IMG/VR virus record: IMGVR_UViG_3300034060_000588
Span: 1-64,000 of that record
From: a virus
Direction: 5' to 3' (one strand)
DNA: 64,000 nucleotides
In this document: positions 35,880 to 44,677 of the stretch, piece after piece
Layout: the number at the start of each line of letters is the position of its first letter
How positions within the stretch are numbered: position 1 is the stretch's first letter
Notes under the pieces: generated by a model
Databases searched by the model: none
Told to the model about the DNA's origin: nothing
What the model saw: only the letters and a program-made list of their open reading frames with translations
Position numbers and translations under genes: made by a program

Positions 35880-37739
35880 TTATACAATTTCACACGCACC
35901 ACCAGCACAAGCGGCTTCACCACGAAGATCGGTGTTATCTTGTAACTCAATAACTTTTGTAAGATCTACATCTTTTAATGTTGCGGATAATCTTTCAAAG
36001 TCTTCTTTTTTACAATCTTCAAAAGGTGCCTGGGTATAAGTTCCTCCGTTGTAGGGCAAAACAGATAGTCCATTATAGAATTTTCTGTTTTTCCACATCC
36101 AGTCACCTACTAAGTCCCACTCGTCTTCTTTAATTGAGACTGTCGCAGATACATTGTGTGTGTTTTGTCCTGTTCTATGTCCATTTCTGATCCACTCTTG
36201 AGATACTTTTTTTACTCTTTCCAGCATTTGAAATACTGATTCATATCGTAGAATTGATCCTTCTGGTGACATTTGTGGTATTGTAATTACCGCAGTATCG
36301 TGTGGTCGGAAGTACTCATCTTCAACTAATTCTGGGTGATTAATCGCAAGGTATGAATATATTGCCTCATTTTTTCCAACACGGATTCTTCTTAAATAAT
36401 AGTCATTATGCCAAGCGTGAATACCAGATGCTGTGCCTAAAACCAATGATGATGTACCAGATGGTTTTACAGTTGTTGTACGGGCGGCTTTGTTAATACC
36501 AATTAAATTTGCAACTCTTTCGTTTTCTTCTTTAACGGCTTGAGCGGCTGCTTTCATATCATAACCCAATACAACACCAGAACCAATGCCTGTCATTCCA
36601 ACACCAATAAGTGCGTCTTTTTCTGTTGTTCTTTTCCAAACATCTCTCAAGTAATGAAAATCTGTGTAACCCGCTTGTAGTGTTCCGATGAACGCAGCAC
36701 CTTTAACTCGTTTTTCAAAGTCTTCTTGTGAATCAATATCTGAAGAATTAACTTCACATAGATTACAGAATTGGTATGGTCGTAAACCGATTTCACAACA
36801 AGGATTTGTTCCCCAATCTTTATCGTTTGATAAATAAATTCCTGGTTCACCAGCACCTGATAGTTCAATTCTTTTCCAAAGACCCATAAAATATTCTTGT
36901 GTTACTTTATGTCTTAATAAAACCGCTGAATTGTTTGCTCTACCTCTTTGTGGGTTTGATTCCCACCAATTTCCGGATTTACAAGAAATCATTTCATCAT
37001 CATCAGCTGAAAATAATGAGATAAGTGCTGCACGTCTGATTCCACCAGCCAATACTGCATCAGCAATATGACATACAATGTCGTGAGTTTCAATTGGTGT
37101 TAATTTATCACCATCGTTTTTGTTTTCCAACACCTTTGTAATGTGGTGAATACAATCTTTTAATGGTTGAGGGCCTGGTGCTTTTCCACCAGACGTTACA
37201 AGGTTTGCCCCTTTTTGTCTAATATCTGAAAAATCAAATATTGGTGTTGATGCTTTGTACCCAAAATAAGATTCCATCAATACTTTAATTGCGTCAGCCC
37301 ACCCTTCAATAGAATCTCCAATTAAGTATCTTCTTGTTCTTGTTGGGTTTGGTTTTTTAATTTCCTGTAGTTTATCTACGTGATGTTTTTGAACTGAAAA
37401 CCCTACACCTGTTCCACCTAATAACAAAAACATTGTTTCTGAAAATGCGTCTGTGTGGTCTATCGGTAAATAAGCACAGTTATAAACTCTGTTTGGTGAA
37501 ATCTCAATTGGTTTACCACCAAATTGTAATGATCTCATAGATGGAAGAATTTTTTTATCGTATACCATTTTGTACACTTCTTCTATCTCGTCTTTAATTT
37601 TTGGGTATTTTTTCTGATGCATTTCTTTATTTCTTGTCACCAGTTCTTCCCAAGTTTCCCTTCTGTTTAATTCAGGTACAAATTTAGCGTATTTCATATG
37701 TACCGTAATATCGCTCAATATTTTTTGTGAAATATTCAT
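35880..37739 (-). CDS. nrdJ: class II (B12-dependent) ribonucleotide reductase, monomeric RTPR type
   Basis: Reduces ribonucleotides with adenosylcobalamin as radical source, supplying dNTPs for phage replication without a small subunit. At 619 residues it is shorter than the Lactobacillus enzyme (739). Signatures: RVYNCAYLPI near 87 (first reductive Cys), LLLGGTGVGFSVQKHH, the radical and catalytic NPCCEIGL (about 313) with FCNLCEVNSS, RTTTVKPSGTSSLVLGTASG in the C-terminal barrel, and a C-terminal Cys pair in AACAGGACEIV that would transfer electrons to the active site. No intein or frameshift is visible. No separate activase or NrdR site was found. The helicase gene lies immediately upstream (25-base gap). 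Confidence 0.9.
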   Translation of the reverse strand: MNISQKILSDITVHMKYAKFVPELNRRETWEELVTRNKEMHQKKYPKIKDEIEEVYKMVYDKKILPSMRSLQFGGKPIEISPNRVYNCAYLPIDHTDAFSETMFLLLGGTGVGFSVQKHHVDKLQEIKKPNPTRTRRYLIGDSIEGWADAIKVLMESYFGYKASTPIFDFSDIRQKGANLVTSGGKAPGPQPLKDCIHHITKVLENKNDGDKLTPIETHDIVCHIADAVLAGGIRRAALISLFSADDDEMISCKSGNWWESNPQRGRANNSAVLLRHKVTQEYFMGLWKRIELSGAGEPGIYLSNDKDWGTNPCCEIGLRPYQFCNLCEVNSSDIDSQEDFEKRVKGAAFIGTLQAGYTDFHYLRDVWKRTTEKDALIGVGMTGIGSGVVLGYDMKAAAQAVKEENERVANLIGINKAARTTTVKPSGTSSLVLGTASGIHAWHNDYYLRRIRVGKNEAIYSYLAINHPELVEDEYFRPHDTAVITIPQMSPEGSILRYESVFQMLERVKKVSQEWIRNGHRTGQNTHNVSATVSIKEDEWDLVGDWMWKNRKFYNGLSVLPYNGGTYTQAPFEDCKKEDFERLSATLKDVDLTKVIELQDNTDLRGEAACAGGACEIV

Positions 37740-37764
37740 TTTTTATTAGTTTAATTATTTTATT

Positions 37765-39150
37765 TTATGATTTTTTTTCTTGTTCTCTTTGTTGTCTTTT
37801 CTCCAACAATTCCTTAACTCGTAGTCTTTGTCTTTCTTCTTTTTGTTCCTCAATACCTAAAAATGTAGTTGTGGATTCAGTATCAATTTCAATCATCGCA
37901 TTATCAAATTTACAATTTTCAAACACCACACCGTCATCTCCAATACGAGACTTGGTAATTGCAATTGTGGCTAACTTCATTTCTTTTTGTTGTAATGTCT
38001 TTGCTATTGAAATAATAACGTGTCCTACTTGTGCTTTCTTAATTGATCCACCCATTTGGTCTGTTGTAACAACCTCTGATGAAATAGAAGCTCTATTTCC
38101 TTGTGTTGCAGTCCAACCAACTAGGTCTAATTCGTGACACATAGCTTCAAATCCTCTCATTACGGATCCTTCACTTTTCCATTCATCCCCTAGGTTTTTA
38201 TCCGGAACAACACAATCAATGTAATCTAAAACAACCATATCTATTTTAATACCATCTGCAATCATCTTTCTAATTTCATTTTTGATTTGCAACATAGTTT
38301 TTGTGTCAGATGGTAATTTCTTTAAGATTAACTCATTTGTCATTGTTTCCTTGATTTCTGTTACTTTGGCCATCACCTCTTCCTTTTTTTCTGACAATTC
38401 GTCAGGGTGAATCTTTGTCCAGAGAATAAAATGTTTTCTCTGTATCACTTTTGGGTTGTCTTCAAAAAATACTTGAAGAACGTTAAATCCTAGGTTAAAT
38501 GCGTGGTTTGAGATCTTTGTAAGAATGGTTGATTTACCTACACCGGTAGGTGCTAAAATAACACCTATTTCCCCTTTTGCTAATCCTCCTTTCAACAACC
38601 TATCAATACCTGGTATTCCCATTGGTATTGGGTGTCTATAGTCTTCATCTAGGACTTGGTCTAGGTTTGAAAAAACGTCTAACATTGAGGTGTCCTTTGA
38701 TCCAACAAGTAATGCGTCTCTTACCAATTCTTCTAGTGTGTCATAGTTTTCAAACTCACCTCCGTCGATAATCTTTTGTGCCTTTTTCATCACTTTCTGT
38801 AATTCTTGTTGTTTACAGAATTTAAGTGCCTTTTCCTGTACAAAATCCGCTCCGTCAATAGGTGCAGACTTGATTTTCTTAACTGTATCAAGTACAACTT
38901 TAATGGCGGTTTCTTGTTGTAATTCGGATTTTGCGACTTGTTCTAGGGTATCAAATGATGGTGTATGTTCATACTTTGTATAGTACTCTTTTATCATTTG
39001 AATGATTATTTTAAAATACTTGTTTTCAAAATAATTGTTTTCAATTACCTCAATAATTGAGTGTGAAAAGTCTTTGTCTACAATGATTTGGTTAAGTAGT
39101 TGTATTTGAAAATTGTTACCAAGATATTCAAAGTTTTTGTTCGTCGCCAT
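37765..39150 (-). CDS. 41: replicative DNA helicase, DnaB/T4 gp41-like
   Basis: 461 residues (T4 gp41 is 475). The N-terminal helical domain (FQIQLLNQIIVDKDFSHS) precedes a RecA-type core: Walker A APTGVGKST near 201, Walker B MVVLDYIDCV, WTATQGNRAS and a C-terminal AITKSRIGDDG arginine-finger segment, followed by a charged tail rich in Arg, Glu and Gln (KEERQRLRVKELLEKRQQ). It unwinds DNA ahead of the fork with the primase at 4764-5666. It is preceded by an AGTATTTATC motif and an AAGGAA ribosome binding site, so it may start a transcript with nrdJ. Confidence 0.92.
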   Translation of the reverse strand: MATNKNFEYLGNNFQIQLLNQIIVDKDFSHSIIEVIENNYFENKYFKIIIQMIKEYYTKYEHTPSFDTLEQVAKSELQQETAIKVVLDTVKKIKSAPIDGADFVQEKALKFCKQQELQKVMKKAQKIIDGGEFENYDTLEELVRDALLVGSKDTSMLDVFSNLDQVLDEDYRHPIPMGIPGIDRLLKGGLAKGEIGVILAPTGVGKSTILTKISNHAFNLGFNVLQVFFEDNPKVIQRKHFILWTKIHPDELSEKKEEVMAKVTEIKETMTNELILKKLPSDTKTMLQIKNEIRKMIADGIKIDMVVLDYIDCVVPDKNLGDEWKSEGSVMRGFEAMCHELDLVGWTATQGNRASISSEVVTTDQMGGSIKKAQVGHVIISIAKTLQQKEMKLATIAITKSRIGDDGVVFENCKFDNAMIEIDTESTTTFLGIEEQKEERQRLRVKELLEKRQQREQEKKS

Positions 39151-39172
39151 ATAATTTCCTTCTGTTAGTAAA

Positions 39173-39182
39173 GATAAATACT
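39173..39182 (-). promoter_or_regulatory. AGTATTTATC motif upstream of the helicase gene (candidate promoter)
   Basis: Variant of the recurrent TATTTAT motif, 22 bases upstream of the helicase ATG and overlapping the end of the preceding gene's untranslated gap. Weaker match than the 11-base copies. Confidence 0.3.
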
Positions 39183-39183
39183 A

Positions 39184-39633
39184 TTACTTTTGAATAAATT
39201 GTGGATAAAAATAATTAAATTTTCTACCTGAAAAAATGTCAGTAAGTTCTGATAATATGTTTTTCAGTCTTGGGCGTAGGTCTACGGTGTATCTGACCTT
39301 TGGGGGGTATACTTTTGCATCAAACGACCTCTGACAAATTGTCACATTTTCTACCTTAATATAAAGGTTAAAAATTTCTTGACCCTCTGTTATAGATGTG
39401 TTTAACACTTCTGGGTTCTCCATAATTTCATATTGGTTTTCCAACATATAAATTACGGATCTCATTTTTAAATCATATTGTAACCCATTACAAAATGATT
39501 TAATGTAATCATAAAATTCTTCTGATTTGTGTGCGCTTTTGTTAAATCCTTTAACGTTAAAGAATCGTTGTACAACAATGTTGTCATTACACGTTAATAA
39601 AAATTCTACTTTTGTTACGTCTTGCTCTCTCAT
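39184..39633 (-). CDS. hypothetical protein in replication cluster, 149 aa
   Basis: Unrecognised; begins MREQDVTKVEFLLTCNDNIV and ends GRKFNYFYPQFIQK. It looks mixed alpha/beta without Cys motifs. It sits between the RNase H-type exonuclease and the helicase, with gaps of 10 and about 33 bases, where a helicase loader or replisome accessory could be expected, but no similarity to T4 gp59 could be seen. Confidence 0.6.
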   Translation of the reverse strand: MREQDVTKVEFLLTCNDNIVVQRFFNVKGFNKSAHKSEEFYDYIKSFCNGLQYDLKMRSVIYMLENQYEIMENPEVLNTSITEGQEIFNLYIKVENVTICQRSFDAKVYPPKVRYTVDLRPRLKNILSELTDIFSGRKFNYFYPQFIQK

Positions 39634-39643
39634 TTTTACTTTT

Positions 39644-40660
39644 TTACTTTTTTTGTTTGTTTCTAAAATTTGTTTTCTCTTTTCTTGATAGTTTTAAAAA
39701 TGGCTTTAAAAAATTCACCCAGGCATCGTCCCCCTTTGGGAGAAATTTAAAGAATCCGTCGTCCATCATCATTCTTATTAGATTTCTATGTCCTCTTCCG
39801 TTTGGATCCAACGACTCTGAATAATATAATCTAACTAAATCTTTTCCTTCATCTGAAATTAATGGGTTTGCAAGATCCACTAATTTTTCGTTGATTGTGA
39901 AGAACTCCTCTCCAAATATTCCCTCTTTGGTTTTCCCGCTTAGGAGATTTTGTAAGGCCACATTTCCTTTTTGTTCCGAAAGTAAACTCTCTGCCTTTGT
40001 TAAAATATCGGTATATTTTAATTCAGTATCAAGTATTTCAGGAAATAATTTAAGAAATGTTTTTTCACCCAAATAAAAAATACCATCAATATTATCTGAA
40101 CTATCACCAGTTAATATTTTGTAAGTTTTGATATTGTAATGTGGTATCTCTGATGTGTCCATTTTAATACCATCACCATTTTTATAATATCGTTTTTGTT
40201 GGGGTGAATATATAGTTACCATTTCAGAAATTAATTGTGTTAAATCTCTATCGGATGAAAATATTGTTTTATCCTCATCTTCAGAAATTTGACAATAATA
40301 AGCGATTAAATCGTCAGCCTCCGATTTTTCAACTTCTAATTGTCTAACAAACATTTCTTCTAGGTATTGTTTTACTCTATTTTTTTGAGTAGTAAAAGAT
40401 TGTTCTCTAAAATCTTCTTCGTCTTTTTGTTTTCGGTTAAGTTTGTATTTGGGATAGATAAGTCTTCTTTGTGAGGAACTAGTTTCACTATCCCAAAATA
40501 CCACAACTTTATTGTAATTACTTTCCTCTAAAAATCGTCTTAAAGTGTTTAAAAAGTGCCAAGTACCACCGACGTGTTCTCCTTTATTAAAAAAGTCTTT
40601 AACGCCGTGAAAACCAATTTTTAATAGATTATTTCCGTCAACTAATAAAGATTTAGTCAT
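39644..40660 (-). CDS. rnh: 5'-3' exonuclease / RNase H, T4 Rnh-like (FEN-1 family)
   Basis: Removes RNA primers and 5' flaps on the lagging strand. 338 residues (T4 Rnh is 305). Metal-binding acids are seen in order: LLVDGNNLLKIGF (D8), VVFWDSETSSSQRRLIYP, VEKSEADDLIAYY, IFSSDRDLTQLI and TGDSSDNIDGI (the helix-3-turn region that contacts DNA). The C-terminal extension is basic, ending SRKEKTNFRNKQKK. The start overlaps the end of the methyltransferase gene by 8 bases. Confidence 0.9.
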   Translation of the reverse strand: MTKSLLVDGNNLLKIGFHGVKDFFNKGEHVGGTWHFLNTLRRFLEESNYNKVVVFWDSETSSSQRRLIYPKYKLNRKQKDEEDFREQSFTTQKNRVKQYLEEMFVRQLEVEKSEADDLIAYYCQISEDEDKTIFSSDRDLTQLISEMVTIYSPQQKRYYKNGDGIKMDTSEIPHYNIKTYKILTGDSSDNIDGIFYLGEKTFLKLFPEILDTELKYTDILTKAESLLSEQKGNVALQNLLSGKTKEGIFGEEFFTINEKLVDLANPLISDEGKDLVRLYYSESLDPNGRGHRNLIRMMMDDGFFKFLPKGDDAWVNFLKPFLKLSRKEKTNFRNKQKK

Positions 40661-41675
40661 TAGAAATTTCGTTTATTGGGTTTGACAATACTGGTTCTTT
40701 TTCCTGGATATAGTTAGAGAAAAACTCTGTAAATATGGCTTCCATTACTGGTACACAAATTGAGTTTCCGGCTAAAGATACGTGACCTTTTGTTGATAAC
40801 GATGTTGCTAATAATAAATCAATATCTTCATCACGAACACCCATAAATCTATAACCCTCTCTTGCGGTAATTGTTCTTACTCTACCGTCTCTTGTCATAA
40901 TCTGTGGGGATCCACTGGTTGTTAGACAAGGTGAACATCCTTCAATAGAATAGATCCTTCTTGCTTGGTCGTAACTAATATCGTCTCGTCTAGCAATTAA
41001 CCTACAAATTGTGTGATGTTTTGGTTGATGTAAAGTGTATGGACAATCAATAAATAACGATTGATCTTCGGTATCCTCAATAAATGTGTCCATAGGTATC
41101 CTAGTTTTTTTGTGACTGTCAACATTCATCATTTTTTGTTTTACATCATCTTTGTCACCATTTAAAACAGAAATCATAAAAACTCTTTCTCTATTTTGGG
41201 GACAACCGAAATCAGCACCATTTAAAATTTTCCAATATGACGTATAACCTAATCCACGAAGAAAATAAATGTGTTTTTTAAAATTTTCATAATGATTTTT
41301 AGACACAAGATTTTTAACGTTTTCCATCAACAAATATTGTGGTCTATTAACGGATAATAATCTTTCAACATCAAATAGTAACCCACTTCTTGTACCTTCT
41401 TTAATTCCTCGTTGAACACCTGAAATTGAGATGTCCTGACAAGGGAATGAATATGTTAATAAGTCACAATCTGGAAAGTTATTTTCATCAACTTTTGTTA
41501 TGTCTCCTAAATTTCCACTTGTTGTTGTATGTAAAGCATCGTAACATTCGTTTGCTTGTTTGAAGTTGTCACAGTTTGCAACATTTTCATAATTAACACC
41601 AATGTATTTAAGTGCCAACTCTTGTGTTCCGTAACCGGAAAATAATGATACTACTTTTAATTTATTATTATTCAT
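40653..41675 (-). CDS. DNA (cytosine-5) methyltransferase
   Basis: 340 residues with all key motifs of a C5 methyltransferase: VSLFSGYGTQELAL (I), YSFPCQDISISG with the catalytic Cys (IV, near 78), LMENVKNLV (VI, near 118), QNRERVFMISV (VIII), a target recognition region around CSPCLTTSGSPQIM and GNSICVPVMEAI (X). It is probably active. No partner restriction enzyme is nearby, so it is likely an orphan enzyme that protects phage DNA from host restriction; the recognition site cannot be read from sequence. It is embedded in the replication operon with 8-base overlaps on both sides. Confidence 0.92.
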   Translation of the reverse strand: MNNNKLKVVSLFSGYGTQELALKYIGVNYENVANCDNFKQANECYDALHTTTSGNLGDITKVDENNFPDCDLLTYSFPCQDISISGVQRGIKEGTRSGLLFDVERLLSVNRPQYLLMENVKNLVSKNHYENFKKHIYFLRGLGYTSYWKILNGADFGCPQNRERVFMISVLNGDKDDVKQKMMNVDSHKKTRIPMDTFIEDTEDQSLFIDCPYTLHQPKHHTICRLIARRDDISYDQARRIYSIEGCSPCLTTSGSPQIMTRDGRVRTITAREGYRFMGVRDEDIDLLLATSLSTKGHVSLAGNSICVPVMEAIFTEFFSNYIQEKEPVLSNPINEISND

Positions 41676-42672
41676 ATACCTTTTCTTCTTTTAAATCAAA
41701 TTCACCATCTACACCAATAATATTTTTCCAATATTCGGCATGTTCACTTTTGTAGGTCTCAATAGACTTCTTTTCTTCTGTCGCATCTTTTCCAGGTAAA
41801 AAACCGTGGGGTGTTACAATAATTTTACCATCTTCAAAACCAAGGCCATTTATATGGTTTTTCATAACCGATACTTTTGTTCTTGACGCAAATTTAACAG
41901 TTCTTTTATCTTTTGTTGCCGTAATTTTTGTTGTTCCAGCACCTTTTTGGTTTCCGTATAAAAATACCAAAGATGAGTTTAACCAAATTGCTTCACCACC
42001 TTTTGCTTTGATTTTTGGTTGACCAAATGGATTGTCTGGTAATTCAACCCAAGGTTGGTTAACGATAATTAACGTATTTTCGTATTTTGTATCTGCTTTT
42101 CTTGATCCAGAAATACGTTGGTTAATTCCCATACCGATCTTATCCGCTAAAACACTTGCGTTGTGTTGTTTACCACCTTTACCTTCGTAAGTCATTTTAC
42201 AAGGAACTGAACCAACTGAATCCCACATAATACATAAAGAATAATCAAGTTCACCTTTTTCTTGTGCGTCTAATAACTCATTAATATATTCGGTAATTTG
42301 TTCAATATAACTAAAATTATTATTAAACAAGAAGAAACCATCCCAAGTTAACTCGCCGGTTTCTTCATCTACAACCTCTTCACATTCAAAACCCATAAGT
42401 CTTGAGTGTTCAAAAGACCATTTTTGTTCTGTAATGATAAAAACAGGTAGTATCTCTTTTTTCTGTGCGTCAACGGCTGTTTTTACAAGTGCTGTTGTTT
42501 TACCAGTATCAGAGTGTCCTAAAAACATATTAATATGTCCCATCGCTGGACCTGGTAAGCCTACCGCATCTAAAAATGCTGGTCCTAAATCAAAATATCT
42601 TTGTGGTTTGTATTTTGCGTCCGATGAGAATTTTTTCTTTATCGAACTAAAGTCTGTTTTTTTAATTGCCAT
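41668..42672 (-). CDS. uvsX: recombinase, T4 UvsX-like (RecA family)
   Basis: 334 residues (T4 UvsX is 391). The N-terminal helix is followed by Walker A GHSDTGKTT (near 46-54), IITEQKWSFEHSR, Walker B region SLCIMWDSVGSV, a KGGKQHNASVLADK loop and NQPWVELPDNPFGQP, then KAKGGEAIWLNSSLVF. It catalyses strand invasion for recombination-dependent replication together with gp32 and the gp47 nuclease. It overlaps the methyltransferase gene by 8 bases and follows the gp32 terminator. Confidence 0.9.
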   Translation of the reverse strand: MAIKKTDFSSIKKKFSSDAKYKPQRYFDLGPAFLDAVGLPGPAMGHINMFLGHSDTGKTTALVKTAVDAQKKEILPVFIITEQKWSFEHSRLMGFECEEVVDEETGELTWDGFFLFNNNFSYIEQITEYINELLDAQEKGELDYSLCIMWDSVGSVPCKMTYEGKGGKQHNASVLADKIGMGINQRISGSRKADTKYENTLIIVNQPWVELPDNPFGQPKIKAKGGEAIWLNSSLVFLYGNQKGAGTTKITATKDKRTVKFASRTKVSVMKNHINGLGFEDGKIIVTPHGFLPGKDATEEKKSIETYKSEHAEYWKNIIGVDGEFDLKEEKVYE

Positions 42673-42695
42673 AAGTTTTTTTTAAAAAGATAAGT

Positions 42696-42729
42696 AAAAA
42701 TGGGTACATTGTCTACTAATATACCCATT
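42696..42729 (-). terminator. hairpin terminator after the gp32-like gene
   Basis: An 8-base-pair stem AATGGGTA/TACCCATT (42699-42706 with 42722-42729) ending in a run of five T on the minus strand. It lies between gp32 and uvsX and probably gives gp32 a separate abundant transcript. Confidence 0.6.
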
Positions 42730-42742
42730 AATTTAAATAAAA

Positions 42743-43609
42743 TTAGAATGGTAACTCTTCGTCAATTTCGTCATTTACTTGTGGATCCACAGTTTTTGGT
42801 TCTGGTTTAGAATTTCCACCACCCATAGTAATTTCAGCTTCTGTTGTATTACTATAAGCATATTTTCCAGCGTCTGAATCCCATCTTGGTGTTTCACCTC
42901 TAGCAATCGCTTCAAGATATTCGGCAGGTTTTTTAGAATAAACACCATCCCAAGTAAGTTCGTCTTCAACCCAACTTTTCATTGTGTCGTCGTCTTCGTG
43001 AACTGGTGTTGGGTCATCATACATAACCGTTTGGATTACCGTATAGAACGCACCTTTAGGTGTTTTTGCTTTTGTTAGTTCAAGAATTAAATCTCTACCT
43101 TTGTCAGCATCTGCAACATCACCTTTTGCTTTGTAGATTGGGATAATTTTATCAAAAATTCCTTCCTGTTTGTAATTGTGTTTGAATCTCCAAAATTTAG
43201 GTCCGTCTTGTTCGTTGTCACGGTCAATAACTTTAACAATATAAAACTTACGAGGTTTGTATTGTTTTGCCAATTCTTTGTCGGATTCTTTACCAGTTGA
43301 CATTAATTCCTCATAAACCTCACTTAACGGTGAACGCTCATTGTCATTTTTTCCTGGATCGTAGAATTTTTGCCATTTACCATCAACATTGATTTCGTGA
43401 AACCAAACCTCCTTAAAGGGTGAGGATCCGTCGGGTGTTGGTAGGATACGAATCTTTTTTTGTGCTTGCTTTTCGTTGTCTTTAAGTATTGCAGCAAAAT
43501 ACTTTTTCATTCTCTCTTCTTGTGACATTTTTGAAGTGGAAGAAGAACCACTTTGTTTTGCATTCTCGTACTGAGCCAAAACCGCATCTAGAACATTGCT
43601 TGTCGCCAT
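42743..43609 (-). CDS. 32: single-stranded DNA-binding protein, T4 gp32-like
   Basis: 288 residues (T4 gp32 is 301). The N-terminal part (LDAVLAQYENAKQSGSSS, then MSQEERMKKYFAAIL) leads to an OB-fold core with KKIRILPTPDGSSPFKEVWF, YKPRKFYIVKVIDRDNEQDG and KFWRFKHNYKQEGIFD. The C-terminus is a Gly/Pro linker ending in an acidic tail DEIDEELPF, the protein-interaction tip typical of SSBs. Unlike T4 gp32 there are no cysteines, so the zinc site has been lost. Flanked by terminators on both sides, so it is probably a single-gene, highly expressed unit. Confidence 0.88.
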   Translation of the reverse strand: MATSNVLDAVLAQYENAKQSGSSSTSKMSQEERMKKYFAAILKDNEKQAQKKIRILPTPDGSSPFKEVWFHEINVDGKWQKFYDPGKNDNERSPLSEVYEELMSTGKESDKELAKQYKPRKFYIVKVIDRDNEQDGPKFWRFKHNYKQEGIFDKIIPIYKAKGDVADADKGRDLILELTKAKTPKGAFYTVIQTVMYDDPTPVHEDDDTMKSWVEDELTWDGVYSKKPAEYLEAIARGETPRWDSDAGKYAYSNTTEAEITMGGGNSKPEPKTVDPQVNDEIDEELPF

Positions 43610-43680
43610 ATATATATTTGTTTAAAAGTTTACAATAGAAAATATAAGTTAAATAAAAATAGTAGTCAATATGCTTAATA

Positions 43681-43716
43681 AAAAAAAGTTTAAGGTCGTA
43701 ATTTGCGACCTTAAAC
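43681..43716 (-). terminator. strong intrinsic terminator after the 230-aa gene
   Basis: A perfect 11-base-pair stem (43688-43698 with 43706-43716) with a 7-base loop and a run of eight T on the minus strand. It immediately follows the stop codon of the 43718-44410 gene and separates it from gp32. Confidence 0.92.
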
Positions 43717-43717
43717 A

Positions 43718-44410
43718 TTACATTGTATCGTTTTCGTCATTAAAGTCATTAAAGGTATCTCTAACTGCTTTAGGTGACATTTCTTCAACTTGGTCTGTGG
43801 TTAAAACGTACTCATTCTTTCCGCTTTGTTCCATTTCACCTTGTTTGTCTTCAAAAAAATCTGATAGTTTCTGGTTGAATGGCCCAGAATCAAGACTTCT
43901 CAATTCCAATTTTTCAACCGGTGTTTTTGGTCTAAATTTATCAAATTTAGCTTCTAGGTCATTAATTTTGTTAACAAGATTATCCATTTCTCCTAATTTA
44001 CTTTCCAAGTTTTGTAGTTGGCCAAATAAATTATTAAAATATTCTTCTTGTTTATCCGACATAGATTTTTGTGTATCAACAAGATCGGTAATATCAAGTT
44101 CTTCAACATCACCACTATCGTCCATACTTTCTTCATCACCTTTAACTTCTTCAACATCTGGATCATTAGCAATATCAACAGTTGTTCCTGTTGTTGCGCC
44201 AGTAGCCCCTAAATCACCTCCCGGAGGTGGTGGTGGTGTTCCTAAATCAGTAGGTTCTGCCGTTGGTGGTGGTGGAATCTCTCCAGGTATTTCTTCTCCT
44301 TCAATTGGCGCTCCCAAATCAATTGGTTCTTCAGCCGCTTGTTCAACAATATAGTTGTTGATACTATTAAATCTTCTAATTTCTTCAAGTATTTTTTTGT
44401 CTACTTTCAT
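43718..44410 (-). CDS. acidic Pro-rich coiled-coil protein, 230 aa
   Basis: Unrecognised. Starts MKVDKKILEEIRRFNSINNY, then an acidic Pro/Gly-rich tract at about 28-75 (GEIPPPPTAEPTDLGTPP and PPPPPGGDLGATG), an Asp/Glu-rich stretch to about 105, a coiled-coil segment about 110-165 (EEYFNNLFGQLQNLESKLG) and a globular end. Last gene before a strong terminator, with a 1-base gap to the next small gene upstream. Together with the position after the hub genes, this suggests a virion or assembly factor, but there is no direct evidence. Confidence 0.65.
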   Translation of the reverse strand: MKVDKKILEEIRRFNSINNYIVEQAAEEPIDLGAPIEGEEIPGEIPPPPTAEPTDLGTPPPPPGGDLGATGATTGTTVDIANDPDVEEVKGDEESMDDSGDVEELDITDLVDTQKSMSDKQEEYFNNLFGQLQNLESKLGEMDNLVNKINDLEAKFDKFRPKTPVEKLELRSLDSGPFNQKLSDFFEDKQGEMEQSGKNEYVLTTDQVEEMSPKAVRDTFNDFNDENDTM

Positions 44411-44411
44411 T

Positions 44412-44639
44412 TTAACCGTTTAATAATGTTTTTATTCCAGATTTGGTTTCAACGTGGATTTTTTTAAATTGTCTCATTGTGTTGTCAACTCTTTCAATAA
44501 GACCATCCTTCATTCTAAGTGTATAACAATCTCCAGTATCTAAATCACAAACTTGTTTTGTGCCGTCACCCATATCTTTTTCCGACATTCTTGTATTTTT
44601 ACCAAGATAATTGTCTAATATTAATTTAGTGTTGTTCAT
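44412..44639 (-). CDS. hypothetical protein, 75 aa
   Basis: Unrecognised small protein beginning MNNTKLILDNYLGKNTRMSE, with a short Cys pair (QVCDLDTGDCYTL) in the middle. It lies between the 2172-residue hub-like gene and the acidic coiled-coil gene. An AGATATTTATAAA motif lies about 12 bases upstream of its start, so it may begin a short transcript ended by the terminator near 43.7 kb. Confidence 0.6.
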   Translation of the reverse strand: MNNTKLILDNYLGKNTRMSEKDMGDGTKQVCDLDTGDCYTLRMKDGLIERVDNTMRQFKKIHVETKSGIKTLLNG

Positions 44640-44677
44640 ACAATTTTTTATTTATAAATATCTAGTAATTTCAAATA

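Noticed and set aside
43671-44354. Plus-strand ORF of 227 codons with Gly/Pro-rich end
   Set aside because: Antisense of the acidic coiled-coil gene 43718-44410; its start lies in the terminator hairpin and its composition mirrors the opposite strand.
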